Shown here one piece after another: positions 1 to 11,719 of a stretch of DNA of 64,000 nt. The stretch is from Delphinapterus leucas (taxonomy: Eukaryota > Chordata > Mammalia > Artiodactyla > Monodontidae). Every line of letters starts with the position of its first letter. Within the stretch, counting starts at the first letter, position 1. A model generated the notes under the pieces. It was not told where the DNA came from. It did no database searches and was given only the letters and a program-made list of their open reading frames with translations. A program made the position numbers and the translations under genes. The stretch lies in contig NW_022098044.1 in the NCBI RefSeq assembly GCF_002288925.2, forward strand, positions 17,531,974-17,595,973, in the 5' to 3' direction.

Positions 1-2530
1 TGTAAAGAATGCCATTGGTAGTTTGATGGGGATTGCACTGAATCTGTAGATCACTTTGGGTAGTATAGTCATTTTCACAATATTGATTCTTCCGATCCAA
101 GAACATGGTATATTTCTCCATCTGTATAGTTTTCTGAGTACAAGTTTTTCACCTCCTTAGGTAGGTTTATTCTTAGATATTTTATTCTTTTTGTTGCAAT
201 GGTAAATGGTATTGTTTCCCTAATTTCTCTTTCTGATATTTCATTGTTAGTTCATAGGAATGTCAGAGATTTTTGTGCATTAATTTTGTATTCTGCAAAC
301 TTACCAAATCCATTGATTAGTTCTACTAGTTTTCTGGAGGCATTTTTAGGATTTTTGGTGTATAGTATCATGTTATCTGCAAACAGTGACAGATTTACTT
401 CTTCTTTTCCAATTTGTATTCCTTTTATTTCTTTTTCTTCTCTGATTGCTGTGGCTAGGACTTCCAAAACTATTCTGAATAAGAGTGGTGAGAGTGGATA
501 TCCTTGTCTTCTTCCTGATCTTTGTGGAAATGCTTTCAGTTTTTCACCACTGAGTATGATGTTTGCTGTGGGTTTCTCATATATGGCCTTTATTATGTTG
601 AGGTAGGTTCCCTCTATGCCCATTTTCTGGAGAGTTTTTATCATAAATGGGTGCTGAATTTTGTCAAAAGCTTTTTCTGCATCTATTGAGATGATTGTAT
701 GGTTTTCATTCCTTACTTTGTTAATATAGTGTATCACATTGATTGATTTGAAGAATCTTTGCATGTCCGGGGTAAATCTCACTTGATCATGGTGTATGAT
801 CCTTTTAATGTGCTGTTGGATTCTGTTTACTAGTATTTTGTTGAGGATTTTTGCACCTATATTCATCAGTGATAATGGTCTATAATTTTCTTTTTTGGTG
901 ATATCTTTTTCTGGTTTTGGTATCAGGGTGATAGTGGCTTCATAGAATGAATTTGGGAGTGTTCCTCCCTCTGCAATTTTTTGGAAGAGTTTGAGAAGGA
1001 TTAGTGTTAGCTATTCTCTAAAAGTTTGTTAGAATTCACTTGTGAAGCCATCTGGTCCTGGACTTTTCTTTGCTGGAAGATTTTTAATTACAGTTTCAAT
1101 TTCATTACCTGTGATAGGTCTGTTTATATTTTCTAATTCTTCCTGGTTCAGTCTTGGAAAATTGTACTTTTCCAAGATCTTGTCCATGTCTTTGTGGGTG
1201 TCCATTTATTGGCATATAGTAGTTTGTAATAGTCTCTTATAATCTGTATATTATAATCTGTTATAATCTCTTGTATTTCTGTGGTGTCAGTTGTGATTTC
1301 TTATTTTCCATTTCTAATTTTATTCATTTGCATCCTCTCCCTTTTTTTCTTGATGAATCTGGTAAGGGTTTATCAATTTTATTTATCTTCTCAAAGAACC
1401 AGCTTTTAGTTTTATTGATCTTTGCTATTATTTTCTTTGTTTCTATTTTATTTATTTCTGCTCTGATCTTTATGATTTCTTTTCTTCTACTGACTTTGGG
1501 TTTTCTTTGTTCTTCTTTCTCTAGTTACTTTTGATTGTTTTGGGGATTCAAAACAATTTGAAGGTTTTGGTTGTTTATTTGAGATTTTTCTTGTTTCTTG
1601 AGGTGAGATTGAATTGCTATACACTTCCCTTTTAGAACTGTTTTGGCTGCATCCCATACGTTTTGGGTCATCGCATTTTTGTTGTCTTTTTTTCTATGTA
1701 TTTTTAAAATTTCTTCTTTGACTTCTTCAGTGATCTCTTGGTTATTTAGTAGCATACTGTTTAGCCTCCATGTATTTGTGTTTTTTAAAGTTATTTTCCT
1801 GTAAATAATTTCCTATCTCATAGCGTTGTGGTCAGAAAAGATGCTTGATACAATTTCAATTTTCTTAAATTATCCGAGGCTTGATTTGTGACCCAAGTTG
1901 TGGTCTATCCTGGAGAATGTTCCATGTGCACTTGAGAAGGAAGTATATTCTGCCACTTTCAGGTGGAATGTTCTATAAATATCAATTAAGCCTATCTGGT
2001 CTATTGTGTCATTTAAGGCTTGTGTTTCCTTATTTATTTTCTGTTTTGATGATCTGTCCATTGGTGTAAGTGGGGTGTTTAAGTCCCCTACTATTATTGT
2101 GTTACTGTCAGTTTCCCCTTTCATGCTTGTTAGTATTTGCCTTATTTATTGAGGTACTCCTATGTTGGGTGCATAAACGTTTATAATTTTTATATCTTCT
2201 TCTTGGATTGATCCCTTGATCATTATGTAGTGTCCTTCTTTATCTCTTGTAACAGTCTTTATTTTAAAGTCTATTTTATCTGATATAAGTATTGCTACTC
2301 CAGCTTTCTTTTGATTTCCTTTTGCATGGAATATCTTTTACCATCTCCTCACTTTCAGTCTATATGTGTCCGTAGGTCTGAAGTGGGTCTCTTGTAGACA
2401 GCATATATATGAGTCTTGCTTTTGTATCCATGTTTCCAGTCTGTGTCTTTTGGTTGGGGCATTTAATCCATTTACATTCAAGGTTCTTATTGATATGTAC
2501 CTTCCTATTACTATTTTCTTAATTGTTTTA
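1..2530 (-). pseudogene. L1 copy 1 ORF2 (endonuclease-reverse transcriptase), degenerate and partial
   Basis: ORF2 encodes the protein that nicks target DNA and reverse-transcribes L1 RNA. The N-terminal apurinic-type endonuclease is recognisable around 2500-1870: the GDxNT block is kept as GDLNT and the SRIDH block is present near 1900. The reverse transcriptase is open over 866-252 (204 residues). The palm motif usually read FADD is FADN here: the second catalytic aspartate is an asparagine, codon at 372-374. That change alone should abolish polymerase activity. Several stops and frameshifts separate the readable pieces. The cysteine-rich C-terminus lies beyond the window edge. Confidence 0.9.
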
Positions 2531-2569
2531 GGTTTGTTTTTGTGGGTCTTTTTCTTCTCTTGTGTTTCT

Positions 2570-3435
2570 CGCTTAGAGAATTTTCTTTAGCATTTGTTGT
2601 AAAGCTGTTTTGGTGGTGCTCAATTCTCTTAGCTTTTGCTTGTCTGAAAGCTTTTGATTTCTCCACCAAAATTGAATGAGATCCTTGCTGGGTAGAGCAA
2701 TCTTGGTTGCAGGTTTTTCTCTTTTATCACTTTAAGTATATCCTGCCACATCCTTCTGGTCTGCAGTGTTTCTGCTGAAAAATCAGCTGATAGCCTTATG
2801 GGAATTCCATTGTATGTTATTTTTTGTTTTTCCCTTGCTGCTTTTAATATATTTTTTTGAATTTAATTTTTGTTAGTTTGATTAACATGTGTCTTGGTGT
2901 GTTTCTCCTAGGATTTATCCTGTATGGGACTCTCTGTACTTCCTGGACTTGGGTGACTATTACCTTTCCCATGTTAGAGAAGTTTTACACTATCGCCTCT
3001 TCAAATATTTTCTCAGGCCCTTTCTTTTACTCTTCTTCTTCTGGGACCCCTATAATTTGAACATTGGTGAGTTTAGTCTCTGAGATTGTCTTCAATTCTT
3101 CTCATTCTTTTTTCTTTATTCTGCTCCTAGGCAGTTATTTCCACCATTTTGTCTTCCAGCTCACTTATTCATTCTTCTGCCTCAGTTATTCTGTTATTGA
3201 TTCTTTCTAGTGTATTTTTCATTTCAGTTATTGTGTTATTCACCTCTGTTTGTTTGTTCTTTCATTCTTCTAGATCTTTGTTAAACATTTCTTGTATTTT
3301 CTCAATCTGTGCCTCCATTCGATTTCCGAGATTCTGGATCATCTTTACTATCATTACTCTGAATTCTTTTTCAGGTAGGTTGCCTATTTCCTCTTCATTT
3401 ATTTGGCTTTGTAGGTTTTTACCTTGGTCCTTCAT
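2570..3435 (-). pseudogene. L1 copy 1 ORF1 (RNA-binding chaperone), degenerate
   Basis: This aligns by eye, antisense, with the ORF1 region of L1 copies 2 and 3. Shared blocks include the coiled-coil segment (about 3130-3330), the RRM-like core (about 2860-3060) and the C-terminal domain (about 2580-2800). ORF1p normally trimerises through the coiled coil and coats L1 RNA in the cytoplasm. No frame is open through the whole region. The likely start is the antisense ATG at 3433-3435, from comparison with copy 3, and the stop is near 2570-2590. Confidence 0.82.
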
Positions 3436-4049
3436 TGTGACATATTTTTTGACATCTCTTTTTTTTTTTTTTATGAGTGGGATTGTTTTCCTGATTTACT
3501 GGTTGTTTGGCCTGAGGCTTCCAACACTGGAGTTTGTAGGCTGTTGAGTAGAGCTGGGTCTTGGTGCCAAGATGAGGACCTTGGGAGACCTCACTCTAAT
3601 GAATATTCCCTGGGGTCTGAGGTTCTCTGTTAGTCCAGTGGTTCAGACTCAGAGCTCCCACCACAGGCTGAAGCCTGACCCCTGGCTTGTGAGCCAAGAT
3701 CCCGCAAGCCATGCAGGGCGGCAAAAAAAATAAGAGAACAATAACAAAGTAAAAAATAAAATGAGACTAGGAAATTAACAGGTATGTTAGAAAGAATATA
3801 AAAATAAAAATGTAGATGAAACAACAACTGGAAGGTAAAACAGAATGACAATAATAAAAAAGAGGAGGAGACAAAAACAAAAAGGTAGAAAAGGCCTTGG
3901 CTGTGGAGGGTGGGGCCTAAGCAGGGATGGGGTTTGTGTGGTGGGTGGGGCCTATGCTTAGGACCCACAGGGCTGGAAAAGGCCCTGGGAGGTGTGGGGA
4001 TTGGGGCTTAGGCTCAATGGAACAGAAGGGGCCCTGGAATACCTCCCGC

Positions 4050-4520
4050 CTCTGTTCTCAGAGGGTGGAAGACCCCACCTGGGAGCCCAGCAGGCTTCCC
4101 AGGCTTGAGTGGGTGAGGCAAACATCCTCCACTCCTCTCCTGCTCCTCCAGTCCTGGAGGACCCTTCCCACCTGCTTCTCCTTCTCTCCCTCTGCCTCCC
4201 TCCTATGCCCCCAGGACCAATGCAGGGGTGGCCTTGGAGGGCAGGAGACCCAGCCAGGGAGCTCAGTAGGTTTTCCAGGCTCAAGTGGGTGGGGCCAATG
4301 CCCTTTGCTCCTCTCCCACTCCTCTGGTCCTGGAGGGCCCTTCCCACATGCCTCTCTTGCGCTCCCCTGGCCTCCCTCCTATGCCCCCAGGACCAGCACG
4401 GCCTGGAGGGGGCCTCTGTGGATGTAGGACCTGGCCTGAGAGCCAGGCAGACTTCCCTGCACGATTGGGTAAGGGAAATGCTGGGCATGCTCCCCCCTGA
4501 TCTGAGCCCCTGAGGGTCCC
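4050..4520 (-). repeat. Tandem 176-bp units in the L1 copy 1 5'UTR
   Basis: Sequence beginning near 4050 recurs near 4226 at a constant offset of 176 bases. For example, AGGCTTGAGTGGGT at 4101 and AGGCTCAAGTGGGT at 4277; CTATGCCCCCAGGACCA at 4203 and again at 4379. A third, more diverged unit follows from about 4402. Weak similarity also extends upstream to about 3925. The layout recalls the monomer arrays of mouse L1 promoters. Confidence 0.75.
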
Positions 4521-4724
4521 TCTAGGCATGGGAACCCCTCCCCCGTCTCAGCCACCCCTCATGGCTGCTGATCCTGTCCTGCCTCCACTTCTCCTCCCTG
4601 CCCCGAGTCCCGCCACATCCTACCAGTTCGCTTGAGGGTTCCTCCCATGTCCTTGGGTGTTGAGGTCCCCCACCATCAGGTGCCCTAGTTGTGGGGAGAC
4701 ACGAACTCCGCATCTTCCCACACC

Positions 4725-4733
4725 ACCATCTTG
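4725..4733 (-). promoter_or_regulatory. YY1-type CAAGATGGT motif at the L1 copy 1 5' end
   Basis: On the minus strand the sequence reads CAAGATGGT about 12 bases from the inferred element start. In human L1, YY1 binds this motif near the first bases and sets the transcription start. Presence of the motif is seen; binding is inferred. Confidence 0.6.
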
Positions 4734-4745
4734 ACTCTGCCCCCG

Positions 4746-5171
4746 AATCTGCATTTTAAACAAGTGCCGTCCCCACTCCTGGATCCTTAGAATACATGCC
4801 ATGGCTCTGTGGACTACATACTATGGACCCTGGATCAGACCAATGTGAAAGGCATCCAAGGGAGAAATCACTACTTTTTAAAATTATTTACTAAATTTTT
4901 TCCAGTTTTATGAGAAATATTTGGCATACATTGAGAAATCACTATTTTGAAGGAGTTTGGAAGTAAAAATATTGAGACAAAAAGGGATTGGTAGCGGAGG
5001 AACTTAAAGTTGATTGAACTCCAAACACAGGCAGCTAGTAGTTGTTGGAAGTGGTTGGAAGAATGTTCTAAAGTTTTCTGTTTACCTGTAAAATGTGAAC
5101 TTTACTTGACTTTGACTGGGTTTGGGGGTGAGCTGATGATATGGATATTAATGATATCTTTGAGTACAAGT
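4746..5171. other. Unclassified sequence, no gene seen
   Basis: AT-rich flank between two L1 elements. The first 40 bases faintly resemble a MER5-type element, and about 4885-4935 faintly resembles an antisense L1 3' end. Neither is firm. Confidence 0.4.
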
Positions 5172-6148
5172 GAAAAGTTAAAAATGAAACTACCATATTA
5201 TCCAGCAATTTCACTTCTGGGTAGTTAATCTGAGGGAAATTAAAATACTAACTCAGGGCTTCCCTGGTGGTGCAGTGGTTGAGAGTCCGCCTGCCGATGC
5301 AGGGGACATGGGTTCGTGCCCCAGTCCAGGAGGATCCCATATGCCGTGGAGTGGCTGGGCCCGTGAGCCATGGTCGCTGAACCTGCACGTCCGGAGCCTG
5401 TGCTCCGCAACGGGAGGGCCACAACAGTGAGAGGCCCGCATACCGCAAAAAAAAAAAAAAAAAAAAAAAAAAACAACAAAAAACACTAACTCAAAAAGAT
5501 ATCTGTACTCCCATATTTATTGCAGAATTATTCACAATAGCCAATATATGGAAACATCCTAACTGCCCATCAATGGACAGATGAATAAAGAAAATGTGGT
5601 ATGTATATATATATATATGTATATAATATATATAATATTCCATGGAATATTATTGAGCCATAAAGAGGAAGAAAATCCTCTTTGGGATGACGTGGATATG
5701 TTTGAGGTTATTGTGCTAAATGAAGTACATCGGAGAAAGACAAATACTATATGATCTCACTTACATGTGGAATTAAAAAAAAACAACAACAACAAAACGA
5801 GTCATAGATACAGAGAACAGATTGGTAGTTGCCAGAGGTGGGGAGAAGGGAGTGAGCAAAATGAATGAAGGTGGTCAAAAGGTATAAGCTTCTAGTTATA
5901 AAATAAATAAATCATGGCAATGTAATGTACAGCATTGTGACTGTAGTTAACAATATTGTATTGTATATTTGAAAGTTACTGAGAGAGTAAATCTTAAAAG
6001 TTCTCATTGTAAGGAAAAAATTGTAACTATATGTGGTGATGGATATTAATTAGGTTTGTTGTGGTGATCATTTCATAGTGTACACAAATATCGAACCATT
6101 ATGTTGTATACCAGAAACTAACAATGTTATAAGTCAATTATCCAAAAA
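5172..6148 (+). mobile_element. Old L1 (L1MA/MB-type) 3' end
   Basis: The sequence reads as the end of L1 ORF2 and the 3'UTR: the ACCATATTATCCAGCAATTT block, the CCAATATATGGAAACATCC block, and GATCTCACTTACATGTGGAA. It ends near 6148 in an A-rich tail. It is 5'-truncated, strongly diverged, and interrupted by a younger SINE at 5256-5484. There is a short AT microsatellite at about 5602-5637. Confidence 0.85.
5256..5484 (+). mobile_element. Young CHR-type tRNA-derived SINE, full length
   Basis: It starts GGGCTTCCCTGGTGGTGCAG (tRNA-like A box) and contains a GGGTTCGTGCCCC B box, a GC-rich body, and an A-rich tail (5447-5484). A 9-bp target-site duplication, ACTAACTCA, lies at 5247-5255 and 5485-5493. 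The clean boundaries and intact body suggest a recent, probably cetacean-restricted insertion. It sits inside an older L1 3' end. Confidence 0.93.
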
Positions 6149-7214
6149 AAGTATATGCAGATTGGAAAATCTCAACATTATCCTCCTCCTTTCTACAAAA
6201 AGAGAAAACACCACTCATTGTATATATTTCTTCTGACATCAGAGAGTAGATGTCTATTAGGAAGGTGAAGCAAGTTCGTGGTCCACACCCATTTCCATGG
6301 AGTAGTGGAAAAAACACTCCAATGAAATGTTAAGACTTGAATCCAAGACTCAGCTCTGCCACTTGCTAAGTAGGACCTTGAACGAACCACTTCTCTGAAC
6401 TTAAGTTCCTTTCCAATAAAAGAAAGGAAGTGTCCTAGATAATATATCCTGTTGCTTCCAGATCTAGCATCTCACACTGCTAAGTCATCCCTTCGGTGAC
6501 TTTAAGGGCTGTTGAAAAAAAAGAAGCAATCAGCATGCTTAGTCACAACCTTCAATTGTAAGAAGACAACCAATACTATACTTCTATAGGCCTGACCCAT
6601 CTCAAGGCAGGGTGGAGGTGGAAGCAGAAGGAAGTGGGGGTTGTATTAGGGAGGGAGGCTATCTCTCCCAGCTGCTTTTATGATGAGGAAATAATTACTT
6701 AATGGCTGGGCAATTTGGAAAGCAGCTGCCAGTGGTGTAGGGACACAGCTGCTCTAAAAAGAAAAAAGAACTGGACTGTTTCTTTTCTATATCCCACAGT
6801 AGAAAAATTAGCAATACAGTTTTTAAAAAAATAACTTAACTCCTGGTCAGGAATGTTCTTTAGAGACCCTTGATGAGTAAGTGTCTGAAGGGCTGATAAA
6901 ATATCAAAGCTCACATTTTAGGAATAAATCTTGAAAGCCTGAGAATCTAAGAGAAATGGAAGTTCATAGGAAATGTATCCCCCCCCCATTTGATATTATC
7001 ATAATGGATAGTCATTCTTTTTACTCCCTGAGGTAAAATAAAATCAAGGAAATAACATGTCAGAGCAACCCTTCCTTTATTTCTGGGCCACTAAGTTTAG
7101 AAGCAAAGAAGATGCCATTCTCTGATGGCATCAGCTGGGTAAACTAGTTGTCTGGTCTGTGCAGGAGAAGGTGACGATGCCGTGAGAATTAGATGCTCCC
7201 TCACTAAGTATCTG
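6149..7214. other. Low-copy sequence with a MIR fragment
   Basis: About 6300-6440 resembles a plus-strand MIR (core AGCTCTGCCACTTGCTAAGT). I see no gene or other repeat in the rest. Short open frames here have no recognisable product. Confidence 0.5.
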
Positions 7215-7500
7215 TAAGCAGGTAACTGGATGAGGGGCTTTGCCCATATTTTCTCACATGATCCTCAGAGTCATTTGAGAAGGTTTCGTGTGTCTTCACC
7301 AACCAGATGATAAAACTGAAGCTTAGTTGACTTACTTACCTAAGCTCACCCAACGTTGATGTCTGGAATCATGCTGAGAAGTTAGAATAGTGGTTAAGGG
7401 ATTTTAAGTAAGCCTGTTTGAACCTGGAATTGCCACTGCGTGCTCTGGGACAAGTGCCTTACCCTTTGCAGCCTCAGTTTCCACTCAGCATGGTGTCTAG
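7215..7500 (+). repeat. Two adjacent MIR SINE fragments
   Basis: 7215-7375 matches the MIR 3' half (TCACATGATCCTCAGAGTCA, then a GATGATAAAACTGAAGC block). 7385-7500 matches the MIR 5' half to core (AGTGGTTAAGGG, then GGACAAGTGCCTTACC and CCTCAGTTTCC). These are ancient, tRNA-derived mammalian SINEs. Confidence 0.75.
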
Positions 7501-8394
7501 CAGACTAGAAGTTAAAGTCAATGGCTGTGACTACTATTAATTCTACTTGACTTCAAAGACCTTGCTCTTTGTACTATATTTTTCTATCCTGAGAATAACA
7601 TAGGTATGCAGGAAAATTTTAAATAAAGCGGATAAATAGATCCAGCTAGAAGACGTCCACTTGATACTGAAAAACAGAATGTGTTAGCTTTCCTAACATT
7701 ACATTTCTGTTAAGAATGAAACATGAATCAAAAGAAATGTAATTCTGACTCCTTTCAAAGGATGGTCACTGAACAATCTTAACTCACCTCTCTACTCAGA
7801 GAATTAACTTGTGTGTTGTTAATGGTCCAAGTGGAACCTGTGCAGTATCTTGCATCCTGAGAAGTTGCAGGAGTCCTCCTTTCAATAAATTCCCCTTGGA
7901 AGGAAGGAAATAATCACCTAATCTCATCATCTCCAGATTGAACAAGATCTGCTGTATTACAAATCTGCTTAGCCAAGAAGCAGCTCTCAGGGCCTGCCTT
8001 CCTCCAGCTGTCTAAATATTTCTTGGCTCCAAAACCCTGTCTTATTCCTACTTCCTCCACAAATCCTGCCTCAAGGCCTTTAGGCCACACTGACCTCTTT
8101 CTCCTTTCCAGATTTCCCAAGTCCTTTGCATCTGTGTCACACATTTGGGAACTTGTTTCAATTATTTTGTATTGTCTTCTAGTTCATTTTAAACCAACAC
8201 TTGTTGCTTAAGAGTGGGGACCATACTAGAAATAATTTGTGGTTCCTGCTGTGTTCAGCATTACAAAGGAAGAATAACAGAAGAATGAAAACACACTCAG
8301 TTTTTAAACTCTGGAGTCAATGTTTCGATAGCTGGAATTGCTTCTCCCTCAAAAGCCTCATGTATTAATTTAACTGGGGCTATATGAAGTCATT
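7501..8394. other. Low-copy sequence, possible L2 fragment
   Basis: About 7990-8240 shows the pyrimidine-rich pattern of an L2 LINE 3' region (CCACAAATCCTGCCTCAAGG, then a TGTGTCACACATTTGGGAAC stretch). The similarity is weak. The rest is unassigned. Confidence 0.4.
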
Positions 8395-8540
8395 ATGTTT
8401 CATTGAAAGAGAACAACTTGGGTTTTCATCTTGGCTCTGCCAATTACTCTATGCATAACCTCAACTTTTTAACCTGCTCAATGGGAACAATAATACCTAC
8501 TCCAAACGTTGTGGGGAAGATTGAATTACAAAATCAATGA
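8395..8540 (+). repeat. MIR SINE fragment
   Basis: MIR core and 3' half: TTGGCTCTGCCAATTACTC, then CTCAATGGGAACAATAATACC. Diverged plus-strand copy. Confidence 0.65.
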
Positions 8541-8987
8541 ACTAAATCACCAATTTCTGATAAATAATAAATGTCATTGTCTTATCTTGTTTTTTCCTAT
8601 ACTGATTATTGATATAAACCAGGCTCCCTTGTTTATACCACAGAAAGTTTCTCAAGAATTTATATCTTTTTTTTTTATGTTTGCAAAGCTAGGTTGAAGT
8701 TTTTAAATAATATCTTGGTTGCCATGACAAGGCAGTGGAGATCTAAATATGACAGAAGTTAGTATCAGGCCTTTGGGGGAAGGACACTGATAACTCAGTA
8801 TTTCTCTTTGTTTAAGAGCATCAAATGTCACAGCTTTCTACCTATGAGATACCTTTATCTTGGATGGGGATAACTTAGTATGGCTCAGAAAACCAGGTAA
8901 GTGGTTGCCTAAAATATGTCAGTAGTTCACAATTGAATGAAGAGATCTTTAGAGAAGTCTCCTAATGCACTGTAACTGTGTAAAGTT

Positions 8988-9130
8988 GCATTTCTCCAAC
9001 TTTAGCATGTACCAGAATCCCCTGAAGGTTTAGGTAAAATGCAGATTGTTCCCTAAAAATTCTGATTCAGTACATCTAAGGTGGGGCTCTAGAATTTGCA
9101 TCTCTAACTAGTTCACAGGTGATATTGATG
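8988..9130 (+). mobile_element. MER5-type hAT-Charlie MITE
   Basis: GTACCAGAATCCCCTGAAGG, then TTCTGATTCAGTACATCTAA and GGTGGGGCTCTAGAATTTGC follow the order of MER5 elements. Non-autonomous ancient DNA transposon. Confidence 0.7.
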
Positions 9131-9984
9131 TTGCTGTTTCCCTGACTGCCTGGGATGTGAAATCTCCCAAACCTTGGGTTGTTGACCTCATATAGCCAAC
9201 CTTCAAGGTATTCTGCTTTTATTGTTTTTTTCCTAAAATCAGTATTTTATGGAAATATCCAGAAAACTTTATAGACAATATGTCTCCACTAGGAAAGTAA
9301 CTTATAAAGCTTAAGGAAAAAATGTTGTGGGGACTAATTCACCATAATAAATTGTCTATCTCTAAAGTGAAGAGAGGGAGTTTTAAGTATTTTAAAATGA
9401 AAATCTTTTATCTTAGAATTTATTGTGACTTCTCCTCAGTGAGCTGGTCAGCAAAACATTGACTGCCTTCTCTCTTCTTTCTTTGAATAGACATTTTCTA
9501 ACACTTAGCTTAGATCCTCTTAAATATCCAAAAGTTTCCTGATCAATTACAAGGTGTCCCTGTCCCCTTCAGATGGCCTCAGTTCATTAGGGTGGTTTGC
9601 CTTCTCTTGCTTGTGGTTGAATTACTGCTTTCTTCTCATTCTCAGTACCCATGGCATGGACTCTCCATTGTGCCTTATCCCAGTCACGACCCTGCTATTC
9701 ATCTGGGTCACCTTCATATTTTTTCTTTCTTGCTCTCATATTACAAGTTCTATGAAAGACATCCAAGGGGAGAGTTGCAGAATGGGTAATGTTAAAAAGT
9801 AAGAAAAGGAGGGATAATGAGAATAGGGGACTAACATAACACATGAAAGAAGAACAAATTTGTTTTAAGATAGGAAATAATACAGGAAGAAAAACCTGAA
9901 ATGGAAATCAACAAGTCTTTCAGAATTCTGTTTCCAAGTAGTCTTTTCAATTTACAAATTAACATTTACATCAAAGTCTGAGCA
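9131..9984. other. No gene or clear repeat seen
   Basis: AT-rich low-copy sequence. Short open frames around 9554-9802 have no recognisable motif. Confidence 0.5.
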
Positions 9985-9997
9985 AAAGAAGAGAGAG

Positions 9998-10275
9998 TGG
10001 ACTTCCCTGGTGGTGCAGTGGTTAAGAATCTGCCTGCCAATGCAGGGGACACAGGTTCAAGCCCTGGTCTGGGAAGATCCCACATGCAGCGGAGCAACTA
10101 AGCTGGTGCACCACAACTACCGAGCCTGTGAGCCACAACTACTGAAGCCCGTGTGCCTACAGCCTGTGCTCTGCAACAAGAGAAGCCACTGCAATGAGAA
10201 GCCCACATACCACAATGAGGATCCAATGCAGCCAAAAATAAATAAACAAAACAAATAAATTTAAAAAATTGTTTT
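9998..10275 (+). mobile_element. CHR-type SINE, older subfamily
   Basis: The head reads GGACTTCCCTGGTGGTGCAG, with a tRNA-like B box GGTTCAAGCCC. The 3' body is longer and more diverged than that of the 5256 copy, and the tail is AT-rich (about 10233-10275). A likely 13-bp target-site duplication with one mismatch lies at 9985-9997 and 10276-10288. Confidence 0.88.
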
Positions 10276-10382
10276 AAAGAATAGAGAGCAATTGAAAAGA
10301 AAATTATCACAGGAATATCCCATACAATGAAAATGGCCACCATTTATTGATCACTTATTGCAGCCTGGGTAGATATAGGATA

Positions 10383-10553
10383 TGTTTCTCAACATTGGCT
10401 GTATGTCAGAATCACCAGGGAAGCTTTAAAAAATCCTAGTACTGAGGCCTCATGCAAGACCTGTACATTAGAATCTCTGAGGATGAGGTCTGCTATATTT
10501 AAAGCTACATACTGTTTTACAATGTGTAGCCAAGATTGAGAACCATTCTCAGT
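10383..10553 (+). mobile_element. MER5A-type hAT-Charlie MITE, near full length
   Basis: It begins TTTCTCAACATTGGCTGTA and ends with the inverted counterpart CCAAGATTGAGAACCATTC, the imperfect terminal inverted repeat of MER5A. The internal block TCAGAATCACCAGGGAAGC is typical. Confidence 0.8.
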
Positions 10554-11379
10554 AGTGGCTGGAGCCAGCTCTTATATGCTCATAAGAGCCAATATATTTT
10601 CAGGAACTTTGTGAGTTAAACATATTGGTAATTTGAAATTGATCACAGTGGGAGTATTTTCACCATGTTAATTGGCAAATCAGTTTTTTACCTCCCTGGA
10701 AAGTCAACTGCTAAACATTTATAAACATACCACTGACCCTAAAGGGTGACACTTAGGTGAAAAGAGGGAGGGAAAGGAATGAAAGGAGACATAGTTAATA
10801 ATCACACCAAGACAACTAGCCTGAACCAGGAAGTATGATCACTTCAAATGTACAGGCATTTAATCTTCACAATCCCTGTGAAAGACAATTGTCACAATAT
10901 CCATTTAATGATGGATCAACAAAGGCTCAGGTTTAATTAAGTGCCTCAGTTTCATTCACACAGACTGTAGTTGAAAGGAATCATAACTGAGGTCAATCCT
11001 GACCTCACTAAACTTATAATTCAGTGGTGACCATGAGAACACCATTGTTGCTGAGGAGTATAAACGAGCAGAGAATTTTTGAAAAAGTATATTCTCATTC
11101 TTGTCAGGTAATTTATGAAGCAGTGAGAGCCTAAAAGAGAGGGTTTAGGTAGAATTTGCATGAACATATTCCTGATCACTGTAAAACAGGTTAGAAATTT
11201 AGTGTAGAGCTATGTTCCTAAAATAGAAGAAAAACCAAACAGACAAAAAACAAATATTCTACTGAAAAGTCCTCTGTGTAATGTCCTGTGTGTCATAAAC
11301 GTCTATAGTTGATGTTTAAGAGGGAACTCAAATATCACTTAGGTATTAGGTATTTGTGCTCCAGGTTGGTAAACTGAGA

Positions 11380-11382
<3 letters not shown>
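10554..11382. other. Low-copy sequence with a MIR fragment
   Basis: About 10830-10960 resembles the MIR 3' half (GGCATTTAATCTTCACAATC). I see nothing else. Confidence 0.45.

Positions 11383-11412
<30 letters not shown>
11383..11412. repeat. (GA)n microsatellite
   Basis: Uninterrupted GA dinucleotide run of about 30 bases. Confidence 0.97.
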
Positions 11413-11415
<3 letters not shown>

Positions 11416-11719
11416 CAGAAATATGAGTGACCTTGTTACACTTCTCTGATCATCCAACTCTTCTATTAAACACAATGTATACTTCAAGCTATCTTCAGTC
11501 TGGATATCTCACTCCACACTCTTTCTCCAGTTTTCAGCAATTGAACTTGCCTCCTACTTTAGAGTAAAAATTGAAGCTGTTAGATTGGCAGTCTTCATCT
11601 TTAACCTGTATACTTACACCTGCATATACACACATTCTACCTTCCTTCTCCCTTGTTACACTAGGGGAGCCATTCTTCCTCTGCCTAAAGTCATCTTTTC
11701 CCCCAAGCCTTGAATTCTC

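Larger units (their letters stand above)
1..4745 (-). mobile_element. L1 LINE copy 1, 5'-complete, 3' part outside the window
   Basis: Reading the minus strand from 4745 down gives the order of an L1 retrotransposon: GC-rich 5'UTR (about 4745-3436), ORF1 (about 3435-2570), short inter-ORF spacer, then ORF2 endonuclease and reverse transcriptase to position 1, where the window cuts it. The 5' end carries the CAAGATGG motif that mammalian L1s have at their first bases, so the element appears complete at its 5' end. Reading frames are broken throughout, so this is a fossil. Its 5'UTR differs from the leader of copies 2 and 3 in this window, suggesting another subfamily. Confidence 0.93.
3436..4745 (-). 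promoter_or_regulatory. L1 copy 1 5'UTR (internal promoter region)
   Basis: About 1.3 kb upstream of ORF1, much richer in G+C than its surroundings. It holds a run of about 176-bp tandem units (see the separate entry). A/T-richer sequence sits next to ORF1, with poly-purine stretches at about 3720-3890. Mammalian L1 5'UTRs carry an internal RNA polymerase II promoter, and this segment occupies that position. Long open frames on both strands here (up to 176 codons) are a by-product of base composition. Confidence 0.8.

Noticed and set aside
3927..4529. Overlapping open frames of 134-176 codons on both strands
   Set aside because: They lie in the GC-rich L1 5'UTR, overlap each other in several frames, are Pro/Ser/Gly-rich and reflect base composition plus the 176-bp repeat.
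5256..5330. tRNA-like A and B boxes
   Set aside because: Part of a SINE head; there is no full cloverleaf or anticodon arm, so not a tRNA gene. True of all eight SINEs.
5240..5486. Three overlapping minus-strand frames with phenylalanine/lysine runs
   Set aside because: They are translations of the SINE and its A-tail. The same applies to frames at 51232-51498, 55277-55459, 58914-59156, 36438-36668 and 10010-10343.
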